The translations under genes were made by a program, and so were the position numbers. From DAIDKA01 sp035487155 (lineage in GTDB: Bacteria > Pseudomonadota > Gammaproteobacteria > Steroidobacterales > Steroidobacteraceae), in NCBI GenBank assembly GCA_035487155.1, contig DATHMK010000091.1, positions 56,864-120,863 on the forward strand: 64,000 nucleotides of DNA. The letters are read 5' to 3'. The stretch's first letter is position 1; each line of letters begins with the position of its first letter. The notes under the pieces are model-generated. The model ran no database searches. It was not told where the DNA came from and worked only from the letters and a program-made list of their open reading frames with translations. This document shows, in pieces, positions 52,728 to 61,667 of the stretch.

Positions 52728-53519
52728 TCAAGGGCCGGCCGCAAGACCCTCGGAAAGTGTGACGCAGCGAAGCCGCAGCTGTGCCAGCTGCGCGAGCAAG
52801 CGCGGCAGCACGGCCAGGATGACCGGGGTGCCATCGGGCGTGCGCGCGGCGCGCCCATCATGCAGCAAGAGGATATCCCCGGCCGCGAGGTTGCGGGTCA
52901 GACGCTGCAGTACCTGCTCGCCATCGGCATTGACGGTGTCATAGCCGCGGCGGGTCCAGCTGGCCAGCTGCAGACCCAGCCGCGTCAGGCAGGGCTGTAA
53001 AAAAGGGTTGCGAAGTCCGGCCGGCGCGCGGAAATAACGCGGCACGACCTGACAGGTTGTCTGAATGCTGGACTGCGCCTGGGCAATCTCGCGGCGCATG
53101 GCCGCCGGCCCGAACAGCGAAAACACGTAACGGTGACGCTCGGTGTGGTTGCCGATTTCATGTCCCTCGCGCGTGATGCGGCGGGCCAGTTCCGGATGCT
53201 GCGCCACCCGCTCGCCGATGCAGAAAAAAGTGGCCCGCACCCCGTGCCGGGTGAGTAGGTCGAGGACTGCCGGGGTCACCTCCGGGTCCGGGCCGTCATC
53301 TATGGTCAGCGCCACGCAGCCCTGGGCCGCGGGCAGACGCGTCCAGTTGGGCCCGAGCAGCCGGCTGCGCGGCAGCAGGCTGCCGAGCATCAGCACCACA
53401 TGATTGGCCAGCACCGCGGCCAGGCACCAGGGCCAGAGGCTGTGATCCGCCAGCACCACAGCCAGGGCGATGCCATGGGTGAGAACTGACAACACGAGCC
53501 ATGCGGCCGGGGACTTCAT
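52728..53519 (-). CDS. Polysaccharide deacetylase family protein (NodB domain)
   Basis: 263 residues from ATG 53519 (MKSPAAWLVL). Two N-terminal hydrophobic segments (SVLTHGIALAVVLA and CLAAVLANHVVLMLGSL) anchor it, then the carbohydrate esterase 4 domain: TIDDGPDPEVTPAVLDLL, RATFFCIGERV, HEIGNHTERHR (metal histidines) and YFRAPAGLRNP. Substrate unknown; peptidoglycan or a surface glycan is possible. Start uncertain: another ATG lies at 53540. Confidence 0.82.
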   Translation of the reverse strand: MKSPAAWLVLSVLTHGIALAVVLADHSLWPWCLAAVLANHVVLMLGSLLPRSRLLGPNWTRLPAAQGCVALTIDDGPDPEVTPAVLDLLTRHGVRATFFCIGERVAQHPELARRITREGHEIGNHTERHRYVFSLFGPAAMRREIAQAQSSIQTTCQVVPRYFRAPAGLRNPFLQPCLTRLGLQLASWTRRGYDTVNADGEQVLQRLTRNLAAGDILLLHDGRAARTPDGTPVILAVLPRLLAQLAQLRLRCVTLSEGLAAGP

Positions 53520-53858
53520 GCTGGAATAATGCCCTGTCATCGACTCGGCTGCCTGTCGAGCCGGGTGCTGCTGCGTGGGATGGGTCCTTTTGCGATGCGC
53601 CATTCGTCCCGGCATGGAAGCCACGTCACAGTATTGTGGTTTGGATACTCAAGGCGGTATTGCAGCACAATAAGTGTCACTCGGCGCCTGCCGGCACGCC
53701 ATCACTTCCCTGAAGACCCCCATGTTGTCATTAAGTAACACCGGAAGTGTATTCCCTATATTATTGTATTTTATATATAAAAATAACGCCGACTCGCCAC
53801 CTTCCCCAGCCCGGAAGCCCTGCCATCCGCGGCGACCACTCAAGCTGGGTTGACAGTG

Positions 53859-53884
53859 CAAGCGCCTGCGCTTGACTAGTCAAG
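53859..53884. repeat. Two overlapping palindromes upstream of receptor promoter
   Basis: CAAGCG-CCTG-CGCTTG (53859-53874) overlaps the perfect 14-bp palindrome CTTGACTAGTCAAG (53871-53884). Tandem symmetric sites of this kind suit regulator binding. No known factor is recognised. Confidence 0.5.
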
Positions 53885-53919
53885 TATCCGGTGTCGCCTG
53901 CGAGTCACGTTGGTAAATA

Positions 53920-53960
53920 TGCAACATCTGGTTGCAGTGAAGCGAACATCGCATTAAATT
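53920..53960 (+). promoter_or_regulatory. Candidate receptor promoter with overlapping operator
   Basis: TTGCAG (53932-53937) and TAAATT (53955-53960) are spaced 17 bp apart. The palindrome TGCAAC-ATCTG-GTTGCA (53920-53936) covers the -35, as expected of a repressor site. Promoter hexamers are weak (3/6 and 4/6 by eye), so this is tentative. Confidence 0.4.
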
Positions 53961-54036
53961 ACGCCCCGACACGAAAGTTGGGTCGAGAGCCAGGTCGTAA
54001 CGTCGCTCTCACACAACAAAGCTGAAGGGGGGTCGT

Positions 54037-54435
54037 ATGGTTTCAGCCCGTCGCGTCTCGCGCCCGTGCAGGCTCGCAACTTCCGTACCCACGGCGCCGG
54101 CCGATCCGCACCATTGTGTTGCGCCGAATTTCAATCAGCGCGTCGCGCCGTGCGCCGCCGCTGCGGGCCGCACCGGCGCCGCGAATACGCTACCCGCCGT
54201 TAGGGCAATACCGCGCGCCGCTCATGATTTTCGTGGTGGCGCGCCGCGGCGGCATCACCGCAACGCAGCGGGCAAAGGGCGCGTGACAGTGCGCGCCCGA
54301 AAGGTGCGCGACATTTTTTGTTGTAAAAAGTTTCCAACACCCATTGCGGCCAAAAAAGTTCCGCATTACATTACACATTACCGCGCATTAATAAATCAGT
54401 TGACTGATCCACACCTGAACGAGTGTGGCGACTGA
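54037..54435 (+). CDS. Doubtful reading frame in the receptor leader
   Basis: 132 codons with a strong Shine-Dalgarno-like GAAGGGGGG before the ATG. The product (MVSARRVSRPCRL...) is basic, rich in Arg/Ala/His, with no signal peptide or family motif. Its first 16 bases match the receptor's start region at 14 positions (MVSAR against MVSTR), so it could be a relic of a duplicated receptor 5' end, a leader ORF, or chance. I favour non-functional. Confidence 0.2.
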   Translation: MVSARRVSRPCRLATSVPTAPADPHHCVAPNFNQRVAPCAAAAGRTGAANTLPAVRAIPRAAHDFRGGAPRRHHRNAAGKGRVTVRARKVRDIFCCKKFPTPIAAKKVPHYITHYRALINQLTDPHLNECGD

Positions 54436-54606
54436 GTAACACAGCGGACGTCGGGGGGAACATGGGACATTGCTGCGTAAAATCCGAGGCCGCCCGGTTG
54501 CCGGATCAACACATCCGGGCCGCAGGTGGTCTTGCCATCCGCCCCACGCCTGCAACGCTGACCATTCATGCAATTTGAGCCCGCATCGGGCGCCGTAGCT
54601 TTCGCC

Positions 54607-54635
54607 GCGAAGAGCCGGGTCAACCGGCTCTTCGC
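54607..54635 (+). promoter_or_regulatory. 12-bp perfect hairpin in the receptor 5' untranslated region
   Basis: GCGAAGAGCCGG / CCGGCTCTTCGC with a GTCAA loop, ending 45 bases before the receptor ATG. No U-run follows, so RNA stabilisation, regulator binding or a mild attenuator are possibilities. Confidence 0.5.
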
Positions 54636-54680
54636 CTGACTGTGTCTGAAAACAAACCATCTGTGAGCAGGGAGTTTCTA

Positions 54681-57600
54681 ATGGTCTCAACCCGTCAAGC
54701 CGTGGCTGCAATACTGCGTTCGGCACGCAGTGCTTCCGTTTCCCGAGGAGCCTTGGCGTCCCGAGTTTCAGGTACGGCAGGAGTGCTGTGCCTGCTTACC
54801 GCGTCACTCGCCTTCGCTCCGCATGCAATGGCGCAACAAGCTCCTGCGGCCACCAGCGATCAGGCGCAGCCGCTCGAAGAGGTGACCGTCACCGGCACAC
54901 GCATCAAGCGCAAGGACCTCGAGTCCCAGAGCCCCCTGGTGACCATCGATTCTGAGCAGCTCGAACAGCGCTCGGGACTGAACCTCGAGTCCTACCTGAA
55001 CACCCTGCCGAACTACAATCCGGCACAGACGCCGACCACTGAGAACGAGGACGTGCAGCCCTCGGCCACCAACACGGTGGGTATCTCGACCATCTCCCTG
55101 CGCGGCCTGGGCCCGAACCGCGGCCTGGTGCTGATCGACGGTCACCGCACCACGCCGGTCAACGAGTTGATGGTGACGGACATCAACACGATTCCTTCGG
55201 CGATGATCGATCGCGTGGAAATCATCTCCGGTGGTGCCTCGGCGGTGTACGGCGCCGACGCCCTCGCCGGCGTGACGAACTTCATCCTGAAGAAGAATTT
55301 CACGGGCGCCCAGCTGGACATCCAGGACGGCATCACGCAGGCCGGCGATGGCAACGAGACGCGCGTCACCGGCATGATCGGCACCACGATCGGGGACGGC
55401 AAGGGCAACCTGATCATGGGCACGGAGTACTACAACCGTGACGCCGCCTACCAGAAGAACCGCAACTTCTTCACCAACTCCTGGAACGATCCCAACTCCG
55501 GCGGCGGCAACGCCTTCGGCCTGGGCCTGGGCGGCCCCAACGAAGAAGAGACCACGTTTGATTATCCGAGCGCGGCGGCGCTGGCGGCGGTGTTCCCGGC
55601 CCGCACGGCGGCCGGTATCAGCGTGTGCCCGGCCAGCGGTTGCTTCTTCCAGAGCTTCCTGTTCAATTCGAATCAGTCGTTGTTCCTCAACAACGGCCCG
55701 ATGGCGACCAACAATTACCAGGGCAGCACCAACTCCAACGGCTACGGTCTGGAGAACGGCTACTACGGCACCATCACCAACACCACGTTGAATGGCGGTC
55801 AGCCTCCCTTGGAAGACCAGACGCTGAAGTGGAACAATCCGCTCGCGACCATCAGCGAGCCGCAGACGCGTTATTCGTTCTTCGCGAACGGCACTTACGA
55901 CATCACGGACAAGGTGCAGTTCTATACGAACGCACGCTTCGCCGACAGCCTGACCACCACCCTGCTGGACGTGGGCACCACCGCCACTTTCGGCTGGGAA
56001 GCGAGCGTGCCGTTCAATGCAGGGACGGACAGCCCGATCAATCCGGCGTTGGTCAACCCGACCACCAGCCAGGCGAACCTGACGACCATCTACAACGCGT
56101 TTGCCGCCGGCACCCAGGCCTCGACCAACATCGGCGGCGTGCCGATCGTGAACCCGGGGTTCATCGGCACCGGCACCGCGGGCGCGCAGCACCCGGTCCC
56201 CTGGCAGCTGGCCGAGCTGCTGCTGACCCGCAGCGTGTTCGGCGTGGGCATCCCGCTGGGCACCTTCCCGGGCTTTGCCAGCACCGAACAGGGCGGCCCC
56301 ATCACCTGCGGCACCAGCTACTCGGTGACCAGCGGCGGCAAACTGCTCTCATCCCCCTGCTCGGCCGCACCCACCAGCTGGATTTTGGGCTATGAGCCGG
56401 GCGTCGGTGATGCGGCGCCTCGCTCCACGGTGGACGATGCCACGCAGTGGCAGATCGAGACCGGCTTCAAGTTCCCGCTGTACATCGCCGACTGGACGGG
56501 AGATGTCTACTACTCCCGCGGCCAGTCGCAGGACATCGACTACGGCTACGGCAACGATTCCCTGGATCGTTGGCGCGCGGTGATCGACGCGCCTGATTAC
56601 GGCAACGGTGACACCTTCCAAGGCAACGCGGTGGGTGCGTCGACCAATTTCGGTAACTCGGTTCCCACCCAGTGCTCCGGCGGCTACTACAGCGCCATAT
56701 TCACCGGTGGTCCGGCCTCGGCCAGTTGCCAGAACGCCATTTCGGCCACCCTGCCTGCCGAGACTCTGATGCAGCAGGACATCGTCGAGGCGAACTTCCA
56801 GGGCACGCTGTTCAAGCTGCCCGCGGGCGATGTCAGCGGGGCGGTCGGTTATCAGTATCGGCGTGATGCGGGTCAGTACATTGCAGCCGGGCTGCAGTCG
56901 ACCAACTCCTTCACCGATACGGCCATCGGCCTGTACCCGCAGGGATCCAACAATGTTGAGATCTCCTCGCGCGACGGCTACGCCGAGCTCTTCATCCCGC
57001 TGGTGCAGGATCTGAAGTTGCTGAAGTCCTGGAACCTGGACATCGGTGGCCGCTACTCGAGCTTTGACTTCGGCCCCAGCGCGACCACCTTCAAGGTGAA
57101 CACGGACGCACAGATCACCAAGTCGTTCCGCATCCGTGGCGGGTTCAACCGTGCCACGCGCGCGCCGAACCTGGGCGAGCTGTACCTGCCGCAGCAGGAG
57201 TTCTTCACCCTGGGCGGCGCGATCTTCGGTGATCCGTGCTCGTTGCGGTCGCGTGCGCCATTCGGTGCGGGCGGCGCAGCACCCGACCAGACCACCGGCA
57301 GCGCCGGTCCGACGACGCTGGCCCCGGGCCAGACCGCAGCCGGCGCGCAAAGCACCTACCTCATCTGCCAGGCGCAGATGAGCACCGGCGCTGCGCAGTA
57401 CTACGGCCCCACGGGCAACCAGAGCAGTGACGCCGCCGCCGGTGGCTTCACCTGGGAAAACCAGGAAGGCAACCCGAATCTGACGTCGGAAACCGCCAAC
57501 ACCTGGACCGCCGGCTTCGTGTGGAGCAACCTGAGCGACAGCCCCTGGCTGCGCGGCCTGACGGGTTCGGTTGACTGGTGGCAGATTCATATCGACAACG

Positions 57601-58472
57601 CCATCGAGCTGTACTCGCCCGACTACGCCAACTACCTGTGCTATGGCACGAACCTCGTCACCACCGCGGCGCAGGCGGCGGCACAGGCGGCGAGCCCGGC
57701 TTGCCAGAACGTACCGCGCAGCATCGGCACCGGCGGTCAGACCACGCTGAATCTGCAGTACTCGAACCTCGCGACCATCGGCGAGGCGGGCGTCGACATG
57801 CAGATCAACTGGTTTGCGCAGTTTGCGGACCTGGGACTGGGCGCCATCCCCGGTGGCATCTCCTTCAACACCCAGGACACGCTGCTGCAGTACTTCAAGA
57901 CCAAGCAGTCGCCGCTGTCCTTCGACGTCAACACCAACTGGAAGGACTCCTCCGGTCCGGTGCTGGCGGACACCAACGGTGGCGCCTACGGCTACCGCCT
58001 GACGGCTTCCATCGCCTATGTGCTGCCGACCGTGAGCGTCAATCTGCGGTGGCGCTTCCTGCCCTCGCTGAACAACTTCACGCGCGCCAGCAACGAAGCG
58101 ATCATCGCCTACAACTCCAAGGTTGCGGCCCAGGGTGGCAAGGGCTTCCTGGACTACACGCCTGATGACACCATCGCGGCGCCGGCCTGGAACGCCTTCG
58201 ACCTGTCCTTCAACTGGAACATCAACAAGACCCTCTCCATCCGGGGTGGTATCAACAACCTGTTGGACAAGTCTCCGGCGATCACCGGTGCGACCACTGG
58301 CTTCCCGACCGTCGCCGCCGTGGCTGCAGCCTGCAGTGCCACCGCAGCAGCGCAGGGTTGCGTGGCTCCGACCGCGTACAGTCTGCCGGTCGATGGCGCT
58401 GGCACCACCAATGCCGGCTTCTACGACGTGTACGGACGCACCTTCTTCCTGGGTGCAAAGGCCACGTTCTAA
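54681..58472 (+). CDS. Large TonB-dependent outer-membrane receptor
   Basis: 1263 residues from the ATG with AGGGAG eight bases upstream. Signal peptide with a long basic N-region, cleavage probably after Ala51 (HAMA-QQ). Then EEVTVTGTRI (start of the plug), SLRGLGPNRGLVLIDGHR, AMIDRVEIISGGASAVYGAD and AGVTNFILKKNF, followed by a very long barrel ending in Phe (GRTFFLGAKATF). Such large receptors with LRGLGxNRTLVL-type plugs are abundant in sphingomonads, xanthomonads and relatives and import oligosaccharides or other substrates; the ligand is not evident here. The tonB cluster at 12-16 kb should power it. Confidence 0.92.
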   Translation: MVSTRQAVAAILRSARSASVSRGALASRVSGTAGVLCLLTASLAFAPHAMAQQAPAATSDQAQPLEEVTVTGTRIKRKDLESQSPLVTIDSEQLEQRSGLNLESYLNTLPNYNPAQTPTTENEDVQPSATNTVGISTISLRGLGPNRGLVLIDGHRTTPVNELMVTDINTIPSAMIDRVEIISGGASAVYGADALAGVTNFILKKNFTGAQLDIQDGITQAGDGNETRVTGMIGTTIGDGKGNLIMGTEYYNRDAAYQKNRNFFTNSWNDPNSGGGNAFGLGLGGPNEEETTFDYPSAAALAAVFPARTAAGISVCPASGCFFQSFLFNSNQSLFLNNGPMATNNYQGSTNSNGYGLENGYYGTITNTTLNGGQPPLEDQTLKWNNPLATISEPQTRYSFFANGTYDITDKVQFYTNARFADSLTTTLLDVGTTATFGWEASVPFNAGTDSPINPALVNPTTSQANLTTIYNAFAAGTQASTNIGGVPIVNPGFIGTGTAGAQHPVPWQLAELLLTRSVFGVGIPLGTFPGFASTEQGGPITCGTSYSVTSGGKLLSSPCSAAPTSWILGYEPGVGDAAPRSTVDDATQWQIETGFKFPLYIADWTGDVYYSRGQSQDIDYGYGNDSLDRWRAVIDAPDYGNGDTFQGNAVGASTNFGNSVPTQCSGGYYSAIFTGGPASASCQNAISATLPAETLMQQDIVEANFQGTLFKLPAGDVSGAVGYQYRRDAGQYIAAGLQSTNSFTDTAIGLYPQGSNNVEISSRDGYAELFIPLVQDLKLLKSWNLDIGGRYSSFDFGPSATTFKVNTDAQITKSFRIRGGFNRATRAPNLGELYLPQQEFFTLGGAIFGDPCSLRSRAPFGAGGAAPDQTTGSAGPTTLAPGQTAAGAQSTYLICQAQMSTGAAQYYGPTGNQSSDAAAGGFTWENQEGNPNLTSETANTWTAGFVWSNLSDSPWLRGLTGSVDWWQIHIDNAIELYSPDYANYLCYGTNLVTTAAQAAAQAASPACQNVPRSIGTGGQTTLNLQYSNLATIGEAGVDMQINWFAQFADLGLGAIPGGISFNTQDTLLQYFKTKQSPLSFDVNTNWKDSSGPVLADTNGGAYGYRLTASIAYVLPTVSVNLRWRFLPSLNNFTRASNEAIIAYNSKVAAQGGKGFLDYTPDDTIAAPAWNAFDLSFNWNINKTLSIRGGINNLLDKSPAITGATTGFPTVAAVAAACSATAAAQGCVAPTAYSLPVDGAGTTNAGFYDVYGRTFFLGAKATF

Positions 58473-58500
58473 GCGTCGACACCGTTATGTAGCGCACTTG

Positions 58501-58532
58501 GCGGCGGGCCCCTCGGCCCGCCGCTTTTTTTT
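58501..58532 (+). terminator. Intrinsic terminator of the receptor gene
   Basis: Perfect 10-bp stem GCGGCGGGCC / GGCCCGCCGC, loop CCTC, then eight T. It lies 28 bp after the receptor stop and is the strongest textbook terminator in the window. Confidence 0.92.
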
Positions 58533-58580
58533 CAGCGGTAGCGCATCGCCCCGGCACGCGGGCACACCTATAATGCCGAT

Positions 58581-59147
58581 ATGAAGCCAACACTCCCGAG
58601 CCTCGCACTGGCCTGCTGTTTCGCGGCCCTGTGCACCACCGCCAGTGCCCAAACCTCAGCGCAGGGTTCGCGCAGCTGCCGGCAGCTGCAGGATCCGGCC
58701 GAGCGGCTGCGCTGCTACGATGCCCAGGATGCGGCTGCGAATCCCGCACCGGCCAGTCCGGCGCCCGCGGCTCAACCCACGGTTCCCAGCGCCCCGGCCA
58801 CGGCGATTGCCGTGGCGCCACCCAGCGCAGCGCCCGCCGCGCCGGTGGCTGCGCCTCCCGGCGCGAAATTCGGCGAAGAGACGCTGCCGATCAAAGCACG
58901 GCCGGCGCCCAAGGCCGCCGACAACGTCCTGGTCGCGACCATCAGGAGCGTGCAGGAGGTGCGCCCGAAGGTATTCAACATCGCACTCGCCAATGGCCAG
59001 ATCTGGCGCCAGGAAGGCACCACGGCCACGGTCTTCTTCCGCGCCGGCGCCGATGCGCGCATCGAGAAGGGATTGTTCGGTGATTACCGGATGTCCACCA
59101 GCACCACCGGCAACGGGCTGTGGGTGCGCGTCACGCGGATACAGTAA
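58581..59147 (+). CDS. Secreted protein of unknown function
   Basis: 188 residues. Signal peptide (cleavage near ASA-QT), a Cys pair in CRQLQDPAERLRCYDAQD, a low-complexity Ala/Pro linker (about 50-92) and a C-terminal beta-like domain (NVLVATIRSVQEVRPKVFNI ... LFGDYRMSTSTTGNGLWVRV). The C-x(n)-RLxCYD pattern recurs in proteobacterial secreted proteins of unknown role. It has its own promoter presumably, after the receptor terminator. Confidence 0.7.
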   Translation: MKPTLPSLALACCFAALCTTASAQTSAQGSRSCRQLQDPAERLRCYDAQDAAANPAPASPAPAAQPTVPSAPATAIAVAPPSAAPAAPVAAPPGAKFGEETLPIKARPAPKAADNVLVATIRSVQEVRPKVFNIALANGQIWRQEGTTATVFFRAGADARIEKGLFGDYRMSTSTTGNGLWVRVTRIQ

Positions 59148-59269
59148 CCGCCTAGCCTGCGCCAGCAGTCGGTGAACGTGCCGGTGCCGATCAGGTTACG
59201 GTACGTGCCACCTATAACATTTAACGCATGGCACCCTTGCCCGTTGAGATAATACGGGCAGTGGAAAAG

Positions 59270-60208
59270 ATGACTGACCTGCTCGACTACGAGATCTTCG
59301 CCCGCGTGATCAAGGCAGGCAGTTTGTCTGCTGCCGCGCGGGAGCTGCACTCTTCTCCGGCCATGATTTCCAAGCGCGTCACCCGCCTGGAAGACCGCCT
59401 GGGCGTCAGGCTGCTGCAACGTACCACCCGCCGCGTCACCGCCACCGATGTGGGCCAGCGCTTCCACGAGCGCGTATTGGCCGTGCTGGCGGCCGTTGAT
59501 GATGCCGAGAGCTTCGCTTCAGTGGACTCCGAAAGGCCCCGTGGCGTGCTGCGCGTGTCGCTGCCCACGGCATTCGGCCGCCTGCATGTGGTGCCGCGCC
59601 TGAAGGGTTTCCTGGAGTCCTATCCCGACCTGCGTCTGGCCGTGGACCTCAACGACGATTATGTCGATCTGGTGGCCGGCAATTTCGACGTGGCCGTGCG
59701 CATCGGTACCCTACCGGACTCCAGTCTGGTGGCCCGGCGGCTTGCACCAAATCGGCGCGTGCTGTGTGCCTCTCCGGAGTACATAGAACGCCATGGCGAA
59801 CCGCGCAACATTGCGGACCTGCATCATCACCGGCTGGTTGCAGGCGGCCCTCAGGTCACCTGGCGGCTGGAAGGGCCCGAGGGCCCGGTCACCTTCAAAC
59901 CCCAGACCCTGCTGCAGACCAACTCCAGCGAAGTGGTCCGCGAGGCCGTGGTGTCCGGCATGGGCATCGGGTTTCGTTCAACCTGGGACGTGGGCGCGGA
60001 ACTGCGCCGCGGCATCCTGCGGCGCGTCATGCCCAGTTATGGTGGCACCTCTGACGTCGCCATCTATGCGGTCTACTCCGGGCGCCGCCTGGTGCCGCTG
60101 AAAGTGCGGGCGCTGGTGGATTACCTGGTCAGCATCTTCGGACCCGAGACGCCCTACTGGGATCGCGAAGTCCCCGCCGTCGTCGCCTCCGGCGCACGGG
60201 CCAGCTAA
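59270..60208 (+). CDS. LysR-family transcriptional regulator
   Basis: 312 residues from MTDLLDYEIF, with GGAA close upstream. The N-terminal winged helix is FARVIKAGSLSAAARELHSS, AMISKRVTRLEDRLGVRLLQR; the substrate-binding domain shows PRGVLRVSLPTAFGR, FDVAVRIGTLPDSSLVARRL and VSGMGIGF. Members with this pattern often control neighbouring or divergent genes; here the nearest downstream gene is cytochrome c'. An upstream start at 59228 would add 14 unconserved residues. Effector unknown. Confidence 0.9.
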   Translation: MTDLLDYEIFARVIKAGSLSAAARELHSSPAMISKRVTRLEDRLGVRLLQRTTRRVTATDVGQRFHERVLAVLAAVDDAESFASVDSERPRGVLRVSLPTAFGRLHVVPRLKGFLESYPDLRLAVDLNDDYVDLVAGNFDVAVRIGTLPDSSLVARRLAPNRRVLCASPEYIERHGEPRNIADLHHHRLVAGGPQVTWRLEGPEGPVTFKPQTLLQTNSSEVVREAVVSGMGIGFRSTWDVGAELRRGILRRVMPSYGGTSDVAIYAVYSGRRLVPLKVRALVDYLVSIFGPETPYWDREVPAVVASGARAS

Positions 60209-60344
60209 GTCCGGCCGGTCCGCATTGCGGGCTATGAGCTATGAGGACTCAACACCTTGTCATGCTTCAGTCGCGGGTCCTCTGCTAGACTGCCGACCAG
60301 TTGATTTACCAATACCGGCCACCTCTGAAGGGGGGAAAGACGAG

Positions 60345-60824
60345 ATGAAAGGGTTCACAATAATTGGCGTTGCCGCCGTTGGCTCACTGATCCTGGCCTC
60401 AGGCGCCATGGCACAGGGCGCACCCCAGACACCCGAGCAGAAGGCAGCGGCCGCTGTGCTCACGCGTCAGGGACTCTTCAAGGTCCAGGCCTTCGTCTTC
60501 GGCCCCGTCGGCGGCATGCTGCGCGGTGCGCCGTTTGACGCCGCGGTAGCCCAGAAGGCTGCGGCGCGCATCCAGATCACGGGCGGCCTGATCCCCGAAC
60601 TGTTCGCCACGGACACGCACACCTACACCGGCACCCCCACCAAGGCCCGCGAAGGCATCTGGACCAACAAGTCCGATTTCGACGCCAAGGCCAATGACCT
60701 GGTGAAGGCCGCCGCTGATCTGGAAGCGGCTGCGAAGTCCGGTGACGAGGCCGCCACCAAGAAGGCGGCCGGAGCCGTCGGCAAGGCCTGCGGCGCCTGC
60801 CACGACCAGTTCCGCGACAAGTAG
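60345..60824 (+). CDS. Cytochrome c' family protein
   Basis: 159 residues after a strong ribosome binding site (AGGGGGGAAAG). Signal peptide cleaved after AMA (residue 23). Four-helix cytochrome c' pattern with the haem motif at the C-terminus, CGACH (Cys149, Cys152 and His153). Cytochromes c' bind NO or shuttle electrons in the periplasm. The convergent neighbour is a cytochrome b561, so the two may form an electron-transfer pair. Confidence 0.9.
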   Translation: MKGFTIIGVAAVGSLILASGAMAQGAPQTPEQKAAAAVLTRQGLFKVQAFVFGPVGGMLRGAPFDAAVAQKAAARIQITGGLIPELFATDTHTYTGTPTKAREGIWTNKSDFDAKANDLVKAAADLEAAAKSGDEAATKKAAGAVGKACGACHDQFRDK

Positions 60825-60851
60825 TCGCAACGGGTCTGACCTGAAGCAAGT

Positions 60852-60887
60852 CCTGGCGTCGCAATCCGTTCGGATCGCGACGCCAGG
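60852..60887. terminator. Long hairpin between convergent cytochrome genes
   Basis: Outer arms CCTGGCGTCGC / GCGACGCCAGG (11 bp) with an inner ATCCG / CGGAT stem, one mismatch and a 2-nt loop. It is symmetric, has no U-tract, and lies in the 77-bp convergent gap, so it could end transcription from both sides. Confidence 0.6.
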
Positions 60888-60901
60888 CACTCACCAGGCA
60901 C

Positions 60902-61576
60902 TCAATAGTCGAGTGATTCCGGCGGCGGTGGCGCTGCATGCAGCAGCCAGTACACGCATCCGCACGCGATCAGGATCACGATCAATGCCCTCCACAGCTG
61001 GCTGCCGGCAATGGCCTCCTGCAGCGGCACATGGTCCGCGGGCTTGCCTCCATGGATCATCGCCGGCACCAGCGGTTCCTTCTTGACGAAGGTGTAGTAC
61101 ACGATGGCGCACAGGTGCAGGACGATCGCGGCCAGAATGATGTTGAAATTCTTGTGATGGATGGCGGTGAGTTTCTCCGCCCAGTCATGGCTGACGGATG
61201 GAAAGTACGGCCCGGTAAAGGCGATATCGTCGGTGCTGAACAGCCCCGTCGTGACCTGCAATACCAGCAGCAGCAGCATCAGCACCACCATGCCGGCGCC
61301 CAGGGGGTTGTGGCCCACGCTGCTGATCCCGCCCTTCAGGTACTGGAGGATGGCGCTTGGCCCCTTGATGAAGTTGCTGAAGCGCGCATGCCGCGGGCCG
61401 ATCAGACCCCAGATCAGGCGAAATATCAGCATGCCGACCATGAATTCGCCCAGGCGTATGTGCCAGGGCATCAGGCCGAGTTTGGCCGTGGTGTACGAAC
61501 CGATGATGCTCAGCACCAGCAGCCAATGGAACAGGCGTATGGGCAGATCCCACACCAAACGAAGATCTTTCAGCAT
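60902..61576 (-). CDS. Cytochrome b561 family protein
   Basis: 224 residues from MLKDLRLVWDLPIRLFHW. Four main membrane helices with haem-ligand histidines (IRLFHWLLV, GLMPWHIRLGEF, HHKNFNIILAAIVLHLCAIVYY); di-haem b561 proteins of this type carry electrons across the inner membrane. A cytoplasmic C-terminus ends PPPESLDY. The start at 61576 was chosen because upstream sequence runs into a (TGAT) repeat and the ankyrin gene's 3' region. Confidence 0.88.
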   Translation of the reverse strand: MLKDLRLVWDLPIRLFHWLLVLSIIGSYTTAKLGLMPWHIRLGEFMVGMLIFRLIWGLIGPRHARFSNFIKGPSAILQYLKGGISSVGHNPLGAGMVVLMLLLLVLQVTTGLFSTDDIAFTGPYFPSVSHDWAEKLTAIHHKNFNIILAAIVLHLCAIVYYTFVKKEPLVPAMIHGGKPADHVPLQEAIAGSQLWRALIVILIACGCVYWLLHAAPPPPESLDY

Positions 61577-61596
61577 TTTGCGTCGCGGAGTGTCAG

Positions 61597-61612
61597 TGAT
61601 TGATTGATTGAT
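61597..61612. repeat. Tetranucleotide repeat (TGAT)4
   Basis: Four exact TGAT copies, followed by TGAC, about 20 bp upstream of the cytochrome b561 start and between it and the ankyrin gene. Short repeats can vary in length and alter spacing; four copies is few, so this is a curiosity. Confidence 0.5.
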
Positions 61613-61667
61613 TGACGGATGGCGGTGGGATTTTAGCCTACCGCATGGCCGGCAGCGCCGAAGCGGT

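Larger units (their letters stand above)
53520..54680. other. Long palindrome-rich leader upstream of the giant TonB-dependent receptor
   Basis: 1161 bp without a convincing gene. It includes an AT-rich island (about 53735-53790, with ATATTATTGTATTTTATATA), several palindromes, one doubtful reading frame with a good ribosome binding site, and a 12-bp hairpin near the receptor start. It separates a minus-strand deacetylase from the plus-strand receptor, so both promoters are expected here. Confidence 0.6.

Noticed and set aside
53649..53861. 70-codon minus-strand frame in the AT island
   Set aside because: No ribosome binding site or motif; AT-rich island lies inside it and it looks random.
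54421..54680. Cobalamin or TPP riboswitch in the receptor leader
   Set aside because: Neither the B12-box pattern nor the TPP core could be found.
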